This document shows positions 1-12,430 of a stretch of DNA of 64,000 nucleotides, in pieces. Positions within the stretch are counted from its first letter, which is position 1, and each line of letters begins with the position of its first letter. The notes beneath the pieces were generated by a model that was given only the letters and a program-made list of their open reading frames with translations, did not search any database and had not been told where the DNA came from. This DNA comes from Datura wrightii (Eukaryota > Streptophyta > Magnoliopsida > Solanales > Solanaceae). Where the stretch lies: NCBI GenBank assembly GCA_035772735.1, contig JASDFA010000007.1:148613001-148677000 (forward strand), read 5' to 3'. The position numbers and the translations under genes were made by a program.

Positions 1-3000
1 AGCATCCAAATGAGTACATTCGTGGAGTTACTTTGAGATTCCTTTGCCGGCTAAATGAGGTTGATATAATTGAACCTCTGATTCCATCTATTATGAGCAA
101 CTTGGAGCACCGGCATCCGTATGTTCGCCGGAATGCAATTCTTGCTGTGATGGCTGTTTACAAGCTTCCACAGGGCGAGCAGCTCCTGGCAGATGCACCA
201 GAAAAGATTGAGAATGTTCTTACCACGGAGCAGGATCCATCAGCTAAAAGGAATGCATTTCTTATGCTTTTCCAATGTGCTCAGGAACGTGCTATCAATT
301 ACCTCTTGACCCATGTTGATAGAGTATCTGATTGGGGCGACTTACTTCAAATAGTCGTCTTGGATTTGGTCCGAAAAGTTTGCAGGACAAACAAAGGGGA
401 GAAAGGAAAGTACATCAAGATAATTATATCATTGCTCAATGCCCCTTCTGCTGCGGTTGTCTATGAATGTGCTGGAACTCTTGTTTCTTTGTCTTCTGCC
501 CCAACTGCTATAAGAGCTGCAGCCAATACCTATTGTCAACTTCTACAATCTCAGAGTGACAACAATGTGAAGCTTATTGTGCTTGATAGACTAAATGAAT
601 TGAAATCTTCTCATAGGGAGATCATGGTTGATATGATAATGGATGTCCTCAGAGCACTTTCAAGCCCCAATCTTGACATCAGGAGAAAAACACTTGACAT
701 TGTTCTTGAGTTGATCACCCCCCGGAATATCAATGAGGTTGTTCTCACACTTAAGAAAGAAGTTATGAAAACCCAGAGCGGTGAACTTGAGAAGAACGGT
801 GAGTACCGTCAAATGCTTATCCAAGCCATTCATTCATGTGCCGTGAAATTTCCGGAGGTAGCAAGCACAGTAGTCCATCTGTTGATGGACTTCCTGGGAG
901 ATAACAATGTTGCTTCTGCGATTGATGTGGTTGTTTTTGTCCGTGAGATTATTGAAACAAATCCGAAATTAAGGGTTTCCATTGTTACAAGGCTTCTGGA
1001 TACTTTCTACCAAATTCGAGCTGCACGTGTTTGTTCATGTGCCCTTTGGATTATTGGAGAGTATTGTATATCTCTATCTGAAGTTGAAAGTGGCATTGCA
1101 ACTATCAAGCAGTGCCTTGGAGACCTACCATTTTATTCAGTTTCTGAGGAAGGGGAAGCTAATGATTCTTCGAAAAAGTCTCAGCAAATAAACTCGACTA
1201 CTGTTTCATCTAGAAGGCCTGCTGTCCTTGCTGATGGGACATATGCTACTCAAAGTGCCGCCTCTGAAACTGCTTTTTCACCCCCAACAGTAGTTCAGGG
1301 ATCTTTGACCGCTGGAAATCTGAGATCCCTCCTGCTTACTGGTGATTTCTTCCTTGGGGCAGTTGTTGCTTGCACCCTGACTAAGCTCATTTTGAGATTG
1401 GAAGAAGTTCAACCATCCAAAGTTGAAGTGAACAAAGCAACAACTAATGCATTGCTGATCATGGTCTCAATGATACAGCTAGGGCAGTCTTCAGCTCTTC
1501 CACACCCAATTGATAATGATTCCTATGATAGGATGGTTCTGTGTGTAAGATTGCTATGTAACACTGGCAACGAGGTCAGGAAGATCTGGTTGAACTCTTG
1601 CCATGAGAGTTTTGTAAAAATGCTTTCTGATAAGCAGATGCGAGAGACAGAAGAGATCAAAGCAAAGGCTCAAATTTCTCATTCTCAGCCAGATGATCTC
1701 ATTGATTTCTACCATTTGAAGAGTAGAAGGGTAAGAACCTTCTATCTGAACATTCCATTACATTTTCAAAAGAAGAAAGAATCTTTTATCTGAACATTAT
1801 GCGTTTGATTAACAAGGAGGTCGCCTGTAGCTCCTTTCTAATACTTCAGTTAATATATTTGTGAGAAGTATCTTGACTGACCATTAAATTGTATTATGAG
1901 TAATCTCAATGGTGTCTACTTTGAGCTGTGTGGGCCTTGCGTGGATGTTTGCTATTTTTTTCACTTTTCCACCTTCCTGTCTCAAGCCTTCTTAGAAATG
2001 TGCTTTAAGTGCTGTTTTCACCATCCAAGAACAGACATAGCTTATTCCAGCTTTTCCAGAGCTTTCAAGTTATACTTTTTGTTTCTTTGACTATTGTTTC
2101 AATCACATCAAGATAGTCATGCATATTACATTGCATAAGTTTCTTTAAGCATCAATATCAAACATTTGATTGATCCTGAATGACTATAATCAAGACTCAA
2201 GAGTGCAGATCTCTCCTCGCTAAATTAGCTTCTTGTTTATTGGAGAAGGGGAGGAAGGGAGGGATGATGATGTACCAAAATGAACAACAATGAGTTTAAC
2301 TCAAACATTCGCATTTTAATTGTTTCTGTTTTCCTCAATTATGTGTTTCTTAAGTAGTTTGGTATTCTGTTAGTTGGTGCTTCAATGCATTGTGATATTT
2401 GTTCTTCCATGTCCTAACTTTTTTCTGTTTTCTAGGGCATGAGCCAGCTGGAGTTGGAAGATGCTGTCCAAGATGATTTGAAGCGTGCCACTGGAGAATT
2501 TGTCAAAGATGAGACCGATGCTAATAAGCTAAACCGGGTACTGCAACTCACAGGATTCAGTGACCCTGTTTATGCTGAAGCATACGTGACAGTTCATCAC
2601 TATGATATTGTCCTGGATGTGACAGTTATTAATAGAACTAAAGAGACCCTCCAGAATTTATGTTTGGAATTGGCAACTATGGGTGATCTTAAACTTGTTG
2701 AGCGTCCACAGAATTATACTCTTGCTCCTGAGTCAAGCAAACAGATAAAAGCAAACATCAAGGTGTCCTCGACTGAGACTGGCGTCATTTTTGGGAATAT
2801 TGTTTATGAGACATCGAATGTGTTTGAGCGAATGGTGGTTGTGCTAAATGACATCCACATTGACATCATGGATTATATATCCCCTGCAGTGTGTAGTGAT
2901 GCTGCTTTTAGAACCATGTGGGCAGAATTTGAGTGGGAAAACAAGGTATGCTACTCCTTGACTATCTATTACCGTCGAATAATTCTTCCTGTCTTAGTTT

Positions 3001-4739
3001 TCTACTCATTTTGAGTTGGAGAATTGAAAATTAAAATTTGGTATACTTTTTGGTTGTTTTTGATGACTTCCAATCTTATGTGGCATCTAGGTTACACATA
3101 GGTTTACCAAAAACTTCTATAGGTTATTAATGTTTTGAAAATGATCTAGTTCCCAAGTTAATGTTTCTTGTTAATGTTGTAAATCTTGATCTGTAATCAA
3201 TGCTCTGTTTGGCCTGTAAACTTTGGAGTAGTCTCTTGTAGGTCCTACCATCAAAATAGGGGGTGCAATTAATTCATGAATTATACTTGTAAGCACTTGA
3301 GAATGAGCCACTAACTTTATAAATTGCAGGTTGCTGTCAACACTGTCATTCAAGATGAAAAAGAATTTCTTGACCATATAATCAGATCAACCAACATGAA
3401 GTGCCTTACTGCGCTGTAAGTTATCCGTTTGCCTAGTAGTGTGGACAGTTGTGCTTGGTTGTGTTTGCCTTTACTGATTTTTGATGTTGTTATTACTGGC
3501 ATCCATACCATCTTGTTCTAGATTGTTGGCATTTCCTATTTTGTATAGTCCAAAGTTGTGATACAGTGAACTTGTTTTGGGACCATTTTGGAGACTAGAT
3601 TTATACGACAAGAGAAAAAAAAAGTAAGGTAGTATCTGTTGTAACAAGACTTGTAGCCGCAGGATTATTCTGCTGTATATAACTTAGAATTTCATTATCG
3701 ATGACAAACAAATTGTGTTTGACTTGGTGTTTGTTAATTTCCATTATGGATAAATTGATGTACTTTGATGTATATGAACTACGATCTAGGAAGAATGTGT
3801 TTGACCTGCATGAAATTGTGGAAATACTTGAATTGATTCTTCATGTCTATGATGGTGTTTGCATAAGACGGGTAGATTGGTTTATGAGAACTCTTAGCGA
3901 CCTTTAGGGTCTAAGGACCATTGGTATCACGGATGCTGTTTAGACCTAGGAGCTTTCCAAATTATACCTTGTGTCATAAGTCGTGCGAACAATATATCAG
4001 GGTTAAACTGGCTATTCCAATTATTACAGGTTTTATGTTGGGCACCCCAAAAATGACGGTATTGACGTATATTCGGAAATCATGAAAGAATTTTAAGTTG
4101 GATAGAACAAGTTACTTTATCACGGGAAAATTGGTAAACTTTTTCAAATTGGATCGTACAAGTTATTTATTTAGGGTTTTATTAACTCTCTCTGTAACCT
4201 TTTTTGGAGGTGGCCAGCGTATCCCTTAATGCTGAGGAATACAAGCTACCAGTTTCACAAAAAAAAAGTTATTTATTTAGAGGAAATAGTATTTTATTAC
4301 TACAGGGGATTAGGGCAACTGGTTTAGTTTCTTGATTGTTCTGTTGTTTTCTTTTACTGTGGATTTAATTGAACTGCTTCAAATGAGTTTGCTAAAATAA
4401 TGGATTCAAGCTCCAGAATGGCCTTTCAATTCATTTTGTTCTGTTAATCATCTGGATATATCGAGCAATATCATTTGTCCTAGTGATGCATGGCTTTGTT
4501 GACACTGTATATGTGCTTTCGTGCATAATTCCAGGTCTGCTTTGGAAGGGGAATGCGGGTTCCTTGCTGCTAACTTATATGCAAAGAGTGTGTTTGGCGA
4601 GGATGCTTTGGTGAATGTAAGCATTGAGAAACAAGCAGATAGTAAGCTGAGTGGTTATATTAGGATAAGGAGCAAAACCCAAGGAATTGCTCTTAGCTTG
4701 GGAGACAAGATAACACTCAAGCAGAAGGGAGGCAGTTGA
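1..4739 (+). CDS. Coatomer subunit beta (beta-COP), 5'-partial, 4 exons visible
   Basis: Beta-COP is a subunit of the COPI coat that drives retrograde Golgi-to-ER vesicle traffic on the cytosolic face of Golgi membranes. The reading frame is open from base 3 (HPNEYIRGVTLRFLCRL), so the gene starts upstream; an ATG-like codon near base 33 is not the start. Exons by splice signals and phase: <1-1730, 2436-2945, 3330-3415 and 4535-4739, with a TGA stop. Together they give about 842 residues, roughly 106 fewer than the plant family length near 950. The first exon encodes the adaptin-like HEAT/ARM solenoid (blocks such as HPYVRRNAILAV and LDIRRKTLDIV). The later exons encode the beta-specific C-terminal region and appendage (GFSDPVYAEAYVTVHHYDI, ATMGDLKLVERPQNY, GECGFLAANLYAKSVFGEDA), ending in LSLGDKITLKQKGGS. 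All visible introns are GT-AG. Identity rests on near-continuous agreement with remembered plant beta-COP; no truncation or frameshift is seen. Confidence 0.96.
4160..4280 (+). mobile_element. 5'-truncated retroposon with 15-bp target-site duplication, in beta-COP intron 3
   Basis: A 91-bp insert at 4175-4265 ends in a run of A and is bracketed by an exact 15-bp direct repeat (AAGTTATTTATTTAG at 4160-4174 and 4266-4280). Exact flanking duplications of this length with a 3' A tail are the signature of target-primed reverse transcription. The insert is therefore read as the 3' end of a LINE or a short SINE. The family was not identified. Confidence 0.75.
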
Positions 4740-6480
4740 TCAGGTCAACTTGAATTTAGTGTCACCTAGATATGCTGGTATCTTATACTCTCCATCTTTA
4801 AAGAGATCCTGCAACTTTATTTGGTTTAACCTTGTGTTTTTCTCGTGAAGGTTAAACTTAGGTGGCTTTTCTTCTGTGTGTTTTTTTAGGACAGAAACTA
4901 ATTGTATGGGTATCTATCATACGATGTGGCGGCTTTTGCATGACATAGAGAATGAAGTAAAAATAAGTTATCTAAAATATTTGCTGTAAAAACGACAATA
5001 TTGAAATATTATTTTTATTATCCATCGGATGGGGGAATCTTGATATTTATGAAAGTCGTATAGAACACTTTCAAAACAGCAGTACTTGGAAGCTTTGATC
5101 CTTGTCAATAAAACAATACTTGGAAGCGTTGATAGCTAAAATACCTGTGTATGTCTTTTTTTGGGTGTTGGTGTTTTCTGCAGATCATGATTATTCCACT
5201 AGCAGTGATAGCTAAAATACCTGTGCATGGGTGTCAATTTTGTAGAAACCCTTGTTGTGTGGTGAGATATTGCCCAGATCATTATATTTCACTAGCTGTA
5301 CAATATATGCATGAGCTCTTACTCTTTAGTGGTAGTCGGTTCTCTCTATTGGTAAGTCTCTAAATTTGAAAAGTTTAGGGGAATTCAACATTGGTCACTT
5401 CTCTAAGTCTTCTAATGTCTACTTTGGTATGCCTTGGAATATGTTTTTTCTGGAAACGGCAACCTTTTTGGCAGATGTGCTACTGCCAAGATTTTGCTGC
5501 GCAAACACCCCCCCCCCCCTGGGTTGTTTTCCAACTCCTTACTGTAGTTGGGAAAATCCTTCTGGATCCCAGTATACTTTATATAAAGCTGCTCCGGTTT
5601 CTTATGATGTTTCTCTCCTTAGGTCACATATATTTAGCTTGTCAATGTAGCTTTGTGACAGAATATGCAGGTGCACGACACAAGTGCACCCAGCCACTCA
5701 CTTCTTATTGTTACAAAAGATTAGTGGGTATGGTACACACTCACTAGTATTGAATGTGACGGAAACTTACATCGCTCGCAGACTAGTTATGTAGATAATA
5801 ATACCTGAATTTTTGTTATGTCGTGCATAATAATATGGGATGTTGTTATGTATATATTGCTGCCTAAGTTGAGAATTATCTCATTTTGGTATTGCTAATG
5901 CACATTCTTATAAAATAATACTTATATTTATCTGACTGATGTTAAGAGTTTTGTATCAGCAACCAGACATTTATATTAATAATGCAAAGTTTAAAGCTGA
6001 GCTTAGGAGTCCGTATGGTGCTATGCTAAGCTTCAGTTTCCATCTCATGTTATATGTTTATATCATCGTTGAATATGAGGCCTCATTCGTTCCCCGTAAT
6101 TTGCAGATTGTTACACTTGAATTTGAGGCTCCTCCAAATCCCCATTTGCAGCTTGGAGGAGTGCTGGGGTTATTGAAAGAAACTGTAGAGATCATAATAC
6201 TGCATTTATTCTTAGTTTCGGATATATAAGAGATTCAAGTATTTTATTATCTGCGAGGACAGTTTTTGTAGAGAAATATCAGGAGAAATATTGCTCTTCT
6301 TTTTGGCAAGTTTTGAACAGGAATTTCTGTTGAGGTTAATTTCAGTTTCTGTTGAATTCTTTACCCAACTTTGTTGTTAAACGAAGCCTCTTTTCTTTCT
6401 TTTCTAGTCTTCTTTACTTTATCCTGTTTGTTGGTTATTAATGGAATCAATTTATCGCCTCTTATTCAATGTTTAAGTTG
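4740..6480. other. 3' flank of beta-COP; no confident gene
   Basis: This is T-rich sequence after the beta-COP stop, with AATAAA-like motifs around 4950-5130, so the 3' UTR and poly(A) site probably lie in the first few hundred bases. A C12 run lies at 5508-5519. A phrase around GATAGCTAAAATACCTGTG occurs twice (near 5131 and 5208). An open frame at 5939-6229 encodes 96 residues with no recognised family. Other frames at 5366-5747 look like chance ORFs over low-complexity sequence. Confidence 0.5.
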
Positions 6481-7344
6481 GGGTGGCAAAATCATCTCAT
6501 AAACCTAGTCAAAAAAAAAAATGCTTATTAGTTTTGTTTGAATTAATTAAATAAATTATAAGCAAACAAACAAAGAAATTAAAAGTTTTTTGTGTTGAGC
6601 TATAATTTACTCTCACTGATCTTTTAGCTCAGAAAATTATTTTAAAATATTCATCGCTTTAAAAATTTAAAACTTAAGTTGGCAATGTTTTTCACTTTCC
6701 AATTCTACCAGTAATTCATTTTAATATTGCTCAATTTTCAAAATATATTTGATAAATAAAAATAATGTAATGAATTATATTTTGTATTTATTATTTTTCG
6801 TAATAGGGATGAAAGAGTTAAAACAACAGCTTAAATGACGCATTATGATCTGAGTTTATTCAGTCCAAATAACTTGTAAATTGCACAAAGAATGACCCGT
6901 TTATTGATTCAATCTACTACATCAACCCATTCCAATCCCAGTCCAAGTCATGCATTTGTAGCTTTACTTGTTTTTATAGAGGACGGAATCTGTTTCTTTT
7001 TAAAATTAAAATGTATTGATTCGAATACAATGTTTGAATTAAAAGATTGCACACGTATATGTATTTCTATTATACAGAAGAGCTAAGTTGGGACGATCAA
7101 GGGTAATATTGTAATTTTACATCTAATTTATAAATACTTCAACAACATGTGTTAAAACTTAAAGTTGAATATTAGTCTTTCGTAAAAAAAATTATAAAAA
7201 TACTAGAATGTTCGTTTCTCTTGATTTTTCTTCTTTTTCTCCATTAAATTTATTTACTACTACTTTATTCTTACCCTAACTTTGTTGTATATCCAATTCT
7301 CCATTCATCTTCCTTTTTTTATTAAAAGTGGTTAGATATTTTTT

Positions 7345-8365
7345 CATAACATGGATGATCATGACTATGAAGACTCGTACAAAGAGCAATTCAAATTGTA
7401 TTGTATGATATATTTGGTCTTTATCTTAGTTTCTCACCAATTATCTTTAAGCATGTGTACTATAAATGATTGATAATCATATTTTTATTGGATTCATCTT
7501 TTTTAGATCATGTAGCTATCATAATCAAGAATTTTTTCTTATATATACTTATTTAATCACATAAAATTTAAAAATTTAATTATTATCTATTTTTATTCAT
7601 ATTTTATTTTTTCTCCACTTTTAAAAAGAATTTTTATCTACTATTTATTTATTATTGATAGAATATGCATTTAACAAAAATATAACACCTTTAAATATCA
7701 AATTGTGCTTCTAAATTTCTCTAAATGTATTTTCAAAATTAAAAGCTTCTAAAATTATATTTTAGTCCAAAAATTATTATCATAAATTTATACTAGTAAA
7801 TGCATTAAAATTGATCTACATGTCATATACGAAGATTATATTATACGAAAGCTGATTCTTTATTTGAAATTTAGTACACTATATAAAATATAATTATTAA
7901 TGAGTTAAGTTTAAAATTTTAAAATAGGACTTTAAATTGTAATAATATTTAATTTAAAAATTATAATAAAATAAAAAATTATGATGGAATTGAACTAAAA
8001 TGAAAACAACGGATATGTTTACATCCTTAGAGAAAGTAATTTAGTTAGTGTTTAGATCAGATAACTAAAACCCCTCATAGGCAGTAAGTTGGATTTGTAA
8101 CTACAATGTGTTTTATTTTGTATTTCTTACGTAATATGAATACATACAGAGATAAATAAATTTTCTTTTGAAGCATGAATATAACCAATCAATATAATTG
8201 ACCTTGACTTTCAAAAAAATTATGACCATATCGCGATCACCATTGGTTTCACTATTTATTTGTTGCATAACACGAGTATTGTGGGAATGGACAAAAAAGT
8301 CATAACATGGATGACCATGACTATGAAGAGTTGTACAAAATTTAATTCAAATTGTATTGTACTAT
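7345..8365. repeat. Pair of ~66-bp direct repeats about 955 bp apart
   Basis: The segment at about 7345-7411 and that at about 8301-8365 share the order CATAACATGGATGA, CATGACTATGAAGA, GTACAAA, then AATTCAAATTGTATTGTA. They differ by a few substitutions and one short length change. They may be internal or sub-terminal repeats of a transposable element. There are no coding implications. Confidence 0.7.
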
Positions 8366-8936
8366 AAAATAACAAAACATTTTTTTTAATATCAAGTGTG
8401 TCCCAAATGACGGGACATCTTATTTGGATCCCATATTTTCCACCATAATATTTTTATGGGATGAAATTTTAACTATCTACAAAAATATAAAATTATTCAA
8501 TTTTTATTTACATATTTAATTATTTACACAAAATAAATATAATAATAAAATAATTTTTTTAAAATAAAATATATTTATTTATCCATACTATTTGAAAATA
8601 ATTATAAATTATAAATTTTCTTATGTTTAAAGATAATTTTAAAGTATGATTTGTTAAAAAAATATAAATTGATGTAAGCAATGATTTTTGTTCATATTAT
8701 ATTATAATATTATATTTTATATTTTTAAATAATGTAATAAGTTAATTTAAATTATATACACTATAAAGTAAAAAAAAATTACTATCAAGTCTAAAGATAT
8801 TTCTAGATAACTTTTCATAAAAAGAAATTTATAATTTTAAAATAAAATAAATAAATTTAATAATGTAACTTTTTACACTAATATTATATATGACATACAT
8901 TCACTTCTTTTATGAATAATTTTTTATTTGTGCTTT

Positions 8937-9105
8937 CATTCAATGTATAGTATTTGTATTAGAGTCTGACTATTTCAAATACCCGTTGTGTAGGGTCCAT
9001 CTGGGGAAAACGACCTCTACAATAAATTTTTTTTATATCCAAACCTCGAAATCGAGACCTTTAGAAGAGCAGTCTCTTGCATTATACCATATGTTTTGGT
9101 GTTCC
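8937..9105 (-). mobile_element. tRNA-derived SINE remnant (SolS-like)
   Basis: Read on the minus strand, the stretch has a pol III B-box-like core (GGTCTCGATTTCGAGG at about 9041-9056). This is followed by a segment resembling the conserved body of Solanaceae SolS-type SINEs (a run of A and T, then CCCC, GGACCCTAC and a decayed region). The 5' A-box side is weak and no target-site duplication was found. The family assignment is from memory of the SINE body pattern. Confidence 0.45.
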
Positions 9106-10656
9106 ATGATTAATTTTCAACTATTAATAAATTTTTCTTAAAATTTATCTTTTGTAATTTTATATTATTTTATTATAAAAATTAACATATGACATATTTA
9201 TAAACTAAAAAACAATTCGATCTTATTCCTTGCGATGCACTATTTTATTTACTTATTATCTACTAAATTAGTTGAAGAAAACTATAACTTTTTTATCGAA
9301 AGGAATTAAAGTACATATAATTTATGAAATTATATGCAAATTTTTATTATTTTATCACCAATTGATTCATTTAAAACAATTATACAAAATATAATTTAGC
9401 TACCTCATTAAAGTGAATTACTACAACTTATATCACGTTAATCTTTGTTAGTATTTTAGAAGTTCTCTTTATTTGAGATAGTACATTGTTTCACCATGCA
9501 CGCAAATCTCTTTGAAAGCTCTCTTTGCTTGAGTACTAAATTTTTCTCATGATTTATCGTATATAAGATCATTTGAATTAAAGCTATAGACTTTTCTCAT
9601 ATTTTATCATGTTATAAAGAATAATGTAATATGTTTTAATTTTCATCAAGTAAGCAACACTTGCAAGATGAAATTATGTGTATTCAAAATCAATTTAGTG
9701 ATAGATTAAAGTACTTTTTAATTTGTTTCATCTAACTCACTGAAATTTGTCAATGTAAATAAGATATATATTTTTAATCTACTTTTTATAAAATTTTTAA
9801 ATATAGTATGAAAAAAAACCCATTAATATTAATTAATTATTTGATTTAATATATTTATTTGACATAATAATAAAATAAGTATGACATCATTTCTGACAAC
9901 TTAAATAAGTTAATTATTATTTGATTTTATAGAAACGAAAAGTTAATTTATTATTAAGTATAATTCCGGTTATCATTCTCAATTATGCTTAACTGAAAAT
10001 AATTATGATTAATTTATTTTTAAAAGAATAATTAAATACATACAAATATTGTCTTTAATAATTAAATACCTACAAATATTGTCTTTAATTTTATGATCAC
10101 CTTTATAACAAAAGCTAAAATTATTGTCTCTAGAAGTTTCAATCTTCCAGAATTGTCATGTTCATAATTACTTTAATTAAAATAGTTAAGGCTTTTATTG
10201 AAATCAATATTTTCATTATATATTTTCTCAAATTTGAAAGTAGTTGAAAGATTCAGAAAAATGAGATATACCATTTAGATCTATGAATTAGCAATACAAA
10301 TCAAGTCAAAAATCTAAGCATAAATTATAGTTTTATGCATTGTGCAATTGTCGCGGCATACAAAAGAAACTATATGGGACCTATAGGACAAAAAAGAAAG
10401 GATGATGATCACTCTTTTTTTTAATTAATTTTCTTAATTAAATTTCTGACCAACACACTCATGTTGGGTGATGAGAAGATTTTTTTTTCTTCATAATTTG
10501 AATATCAGCCAACGTGCATTTGTATCTTAAATAATTTTTTTCCTAATTTAATATTCTCCTTTTGTCATAAAATTACTTTAACTACATGTCATGAAGTTTT
10601 CTGTTAATTTATTAATTGCAAAGATGCAATATAAAATAATTATATAAATTATTGGG

Positions 10657-10685
10657 CCCGCAAACGCGGGTCAAGAATCATCTAG
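10657..10685 (+). mobile_element. Helitron 3' terminus (GC hairpin followed by CTAG-T)
   Basis: A short GC-rich hairpin (CCCGC at 10657-10661, loop AAAC, GCGGG at 10666-10670) is followed 11 nt later by CTAG at 10682-10685 and then a host T. Plant Helitrons end in CTRR, preceded by a 16-20 nt palindrome about 10-12 nt upstream, and insert between A and T. All three properties fit here, and the GC hairpin stands out in very AT-rich surroundings. The 5' TC terminus was not located, so the element length is unknown. Confidence 0.6.
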
Positions 10686-10944
10686 TATGAATACTAAATG
10701 ATCAAGGATATTTGTTTTTTCACATCTGAAATTTTAAAATTTATCCCTACCAAAATATTACAGTAATAAATATCAAATTCCAAAATGAATGACGGTTGTT
10801 GTAGCAATGGTATAGTTATGATAATGGAGGTGGCTGGGGTGGTATTGAGGACTGGATATACAATCCCCAAATCATGTAGGCAATTAAAAAAAGGTCAAGT
10901 GTTACATACATCATTGTTCATAATTCAAGTTAAGCAAAAAAACT

Positions 10945-11020
10945 CTACATGAAAGTGGCAGTGGTTTCTATGGCCTCAAGTGTTTTCTTGCTTTCTTCCC
11001 TTTCCAATTGTAAGATCAAC
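10945..11020 (-). other. Exon-like segment with splice acceptor and short terminal ORF
   Basis: On the minus strand a good acceptor (ATTTTTGCAG, ending at 11021) precedes a frame that reads LILQLEREESKKTLEAIETT, then ATFM and a TAG stop at 10945-10947. The highly charged, helix-like composition is more protein-like than the surroundings. No protein family was recognised and no partner exon was found. It may be the last exon of a host transcript for the MIR6027 hairpins, a fragment of a captured gene, or chance. Confidence 0.3.
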
Positions 11021-11500
11021 CTGCAAAAATTTCTGATAATATAGAAAAGAAATGGCAGCAATGATCAAGCCAATACGGGAAGGAAAAAGAATCAACTACT
11101 ATAGCTTATTGCATAATATACTCATCAACTAATGCACAAAACAAAGATGACAATATTGTGGCTGGTCCTAATGAAGCCATTCCTTAAAAGTCAATGTATG
11201 GACTCAGCAAGATAATGTTTTTAAGACATGCACAATGATAATACACAACTTGATCTCAATATACATGCATGAGAGAAATTTGTAACCAGAGAGCTAATAA
11301 CGATAACTAACAAATAATGAAGAGCAAGAAAAGAGAAGCTAAGACATTATAACAAGTATGTGTTGAGCTATCTTTCATCATGGGATATGAGATTGCATAA
11401 CATATTTTATATAGAACAATATCATGACATACTCAATTTTAGCAATTACCTAAATCCATGCTTGCTTTATTTTGCAACTCTTGAGAAGAAAATTCAAGTC

Positions 11501-11670
11501 CCAACATTAACATGGTTATGGATCGCAGAAGGATTTGTGTGAAACATGAAGCATTTTCCTCGATAAACAATAATACTCCAAAAAGTCAAGTGGGCCTCCA
11601 TTCTCCGTAATGATTGCAAAAGTTCTTCACATATCATCTCTTTATTTCACATCAATCCTTCAGCGAAGGG
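11501..11670 (-). ncRNA. MIR6027-like hairpin, distal copy, partly decayed
   Basis: This is the most promoter-distal of three tandem copies. The position of the mature 3p strand is 11516-11537; it keeps the AATCCTTC core but differs from canonical miR6027-3p at its first two bases and at two bases within the CGGCTATCC part. The opposing 5p arm (from 11650) pairs only over the GAAGGATT core. About 20 nt that the middle copy has after GCGA is missing here, which removes the partner of the basal stem. It is probably not processed normally. Confidence 0.6.
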
Positions 11671-12204
11671 AAAATAAAGCAAGCACATTCTAGATAACAT
11701 GTCAAAATAAGAGTAGCTTAAAGTCAAAGGTCATGGAAACTCAGATAGCACCTTGTGCTTAACAAGCAAAAGTCCATTACATTCTTTGACTAGACATTCC
11801 AGGCATTTAATCCTATCTCAAGACAAGCAAAGTACTAACTTAACAATATAGCTAATTCCAAAGATCAAACATGAACAGATTGGTGTGTGTTAGGTATGAA
11901 GGAAAATATTCTGGAAAATGTATTCTATAATCATGGCCGATACCAGGTACTAATGACAGACCCTGCCCTACAGGCTTTAGGATATGAGATTTCCCTCTTT
12001 GGATAAAGGCAAATTCTTTCCTTCCCCAAAGGAAAGAGAAGCCTCAACTACCAAGCATCAACAAAGAGGGTTTGCATCATATATTGAATATAGAATAAAA
12101 TTATAACTAACACAAATATGCATTGACATACTCATAGTTATAGCAATTACCTAAAGCCATGCTTGCTTTATTTTGCACCACTTGAGGACAAGAAAATTCA
12201 AGTT

Positions 12205-12430
12205 CCAACATTAACATGGTTATGGGTAGCTGAAGGATCATGTAAAACATGAAGTGTTTTCTTTGGTAGGTTTAGCTGACAATAATAGCAAACAAAGATC
12301 ACAAACACAACATACTCCAAAAAGCCCGTTGGACCTTCTCTTCTCCACAATGATTCTAAATATACTTCGCATATCACCTCTTTGTTTCACAGCAATTCTT
12401 CAGCGACCCACAACCATGCAAAATGAAGGG
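12205..12430 (-). ncRNA. MIR6027-like hairpin, middle copy, diverged
   Basis: This is the second tandem copy. The 3p strand falls at 12220-12241 and the 5p arm at 12390-12411 (minus strand, beginning GTGGGTCGCTGAAG). The arms still pair over most of the 22-nt duplex, with a few mismatches and 2-nt 3' overhangs, and the basal stem (CATGG with CCATG) is intact. The loop is about 148 nt, longer than in the canonical copy because of extra sequence. Its mature strand would differ from canonical miR6027-3p at several positions, including within the 5' seed, so its target set could differ. Confidence 0.65.

Larger units (their letters stand above)
6480..10650. other. AT-rich spacer, probably partly the body of a Helitron-type element
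   Basis: No coding frame is supported. The stretch is very AT-rich. A segment of about 66 bp containing CATAACATGGATGA is present twice in direct orientation (about 7345-7411 and 8301-8365), diverged by several substitutions. A tRNA-derived SINE remnant sits at about 8937-9105. The Helitron-like terminus at 10657-10685 is the right-hand boundary of at least part of this stretch. No left terminus was recognised. Confidence 0.4.

Noticed and set aside
33..35. A start codon for the beta-COP frame near base 33
   Set aside because: The frame is open to the left edge and residues before it match beta-COP; the gene simply enters the window.
5366..5747. Two overlapping open frames of 94 and 118 codons
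   Set aside because: They overlap in different frames, cross a C12 run, and show no family motifs; they lie in the 3' flank of beta-COP.
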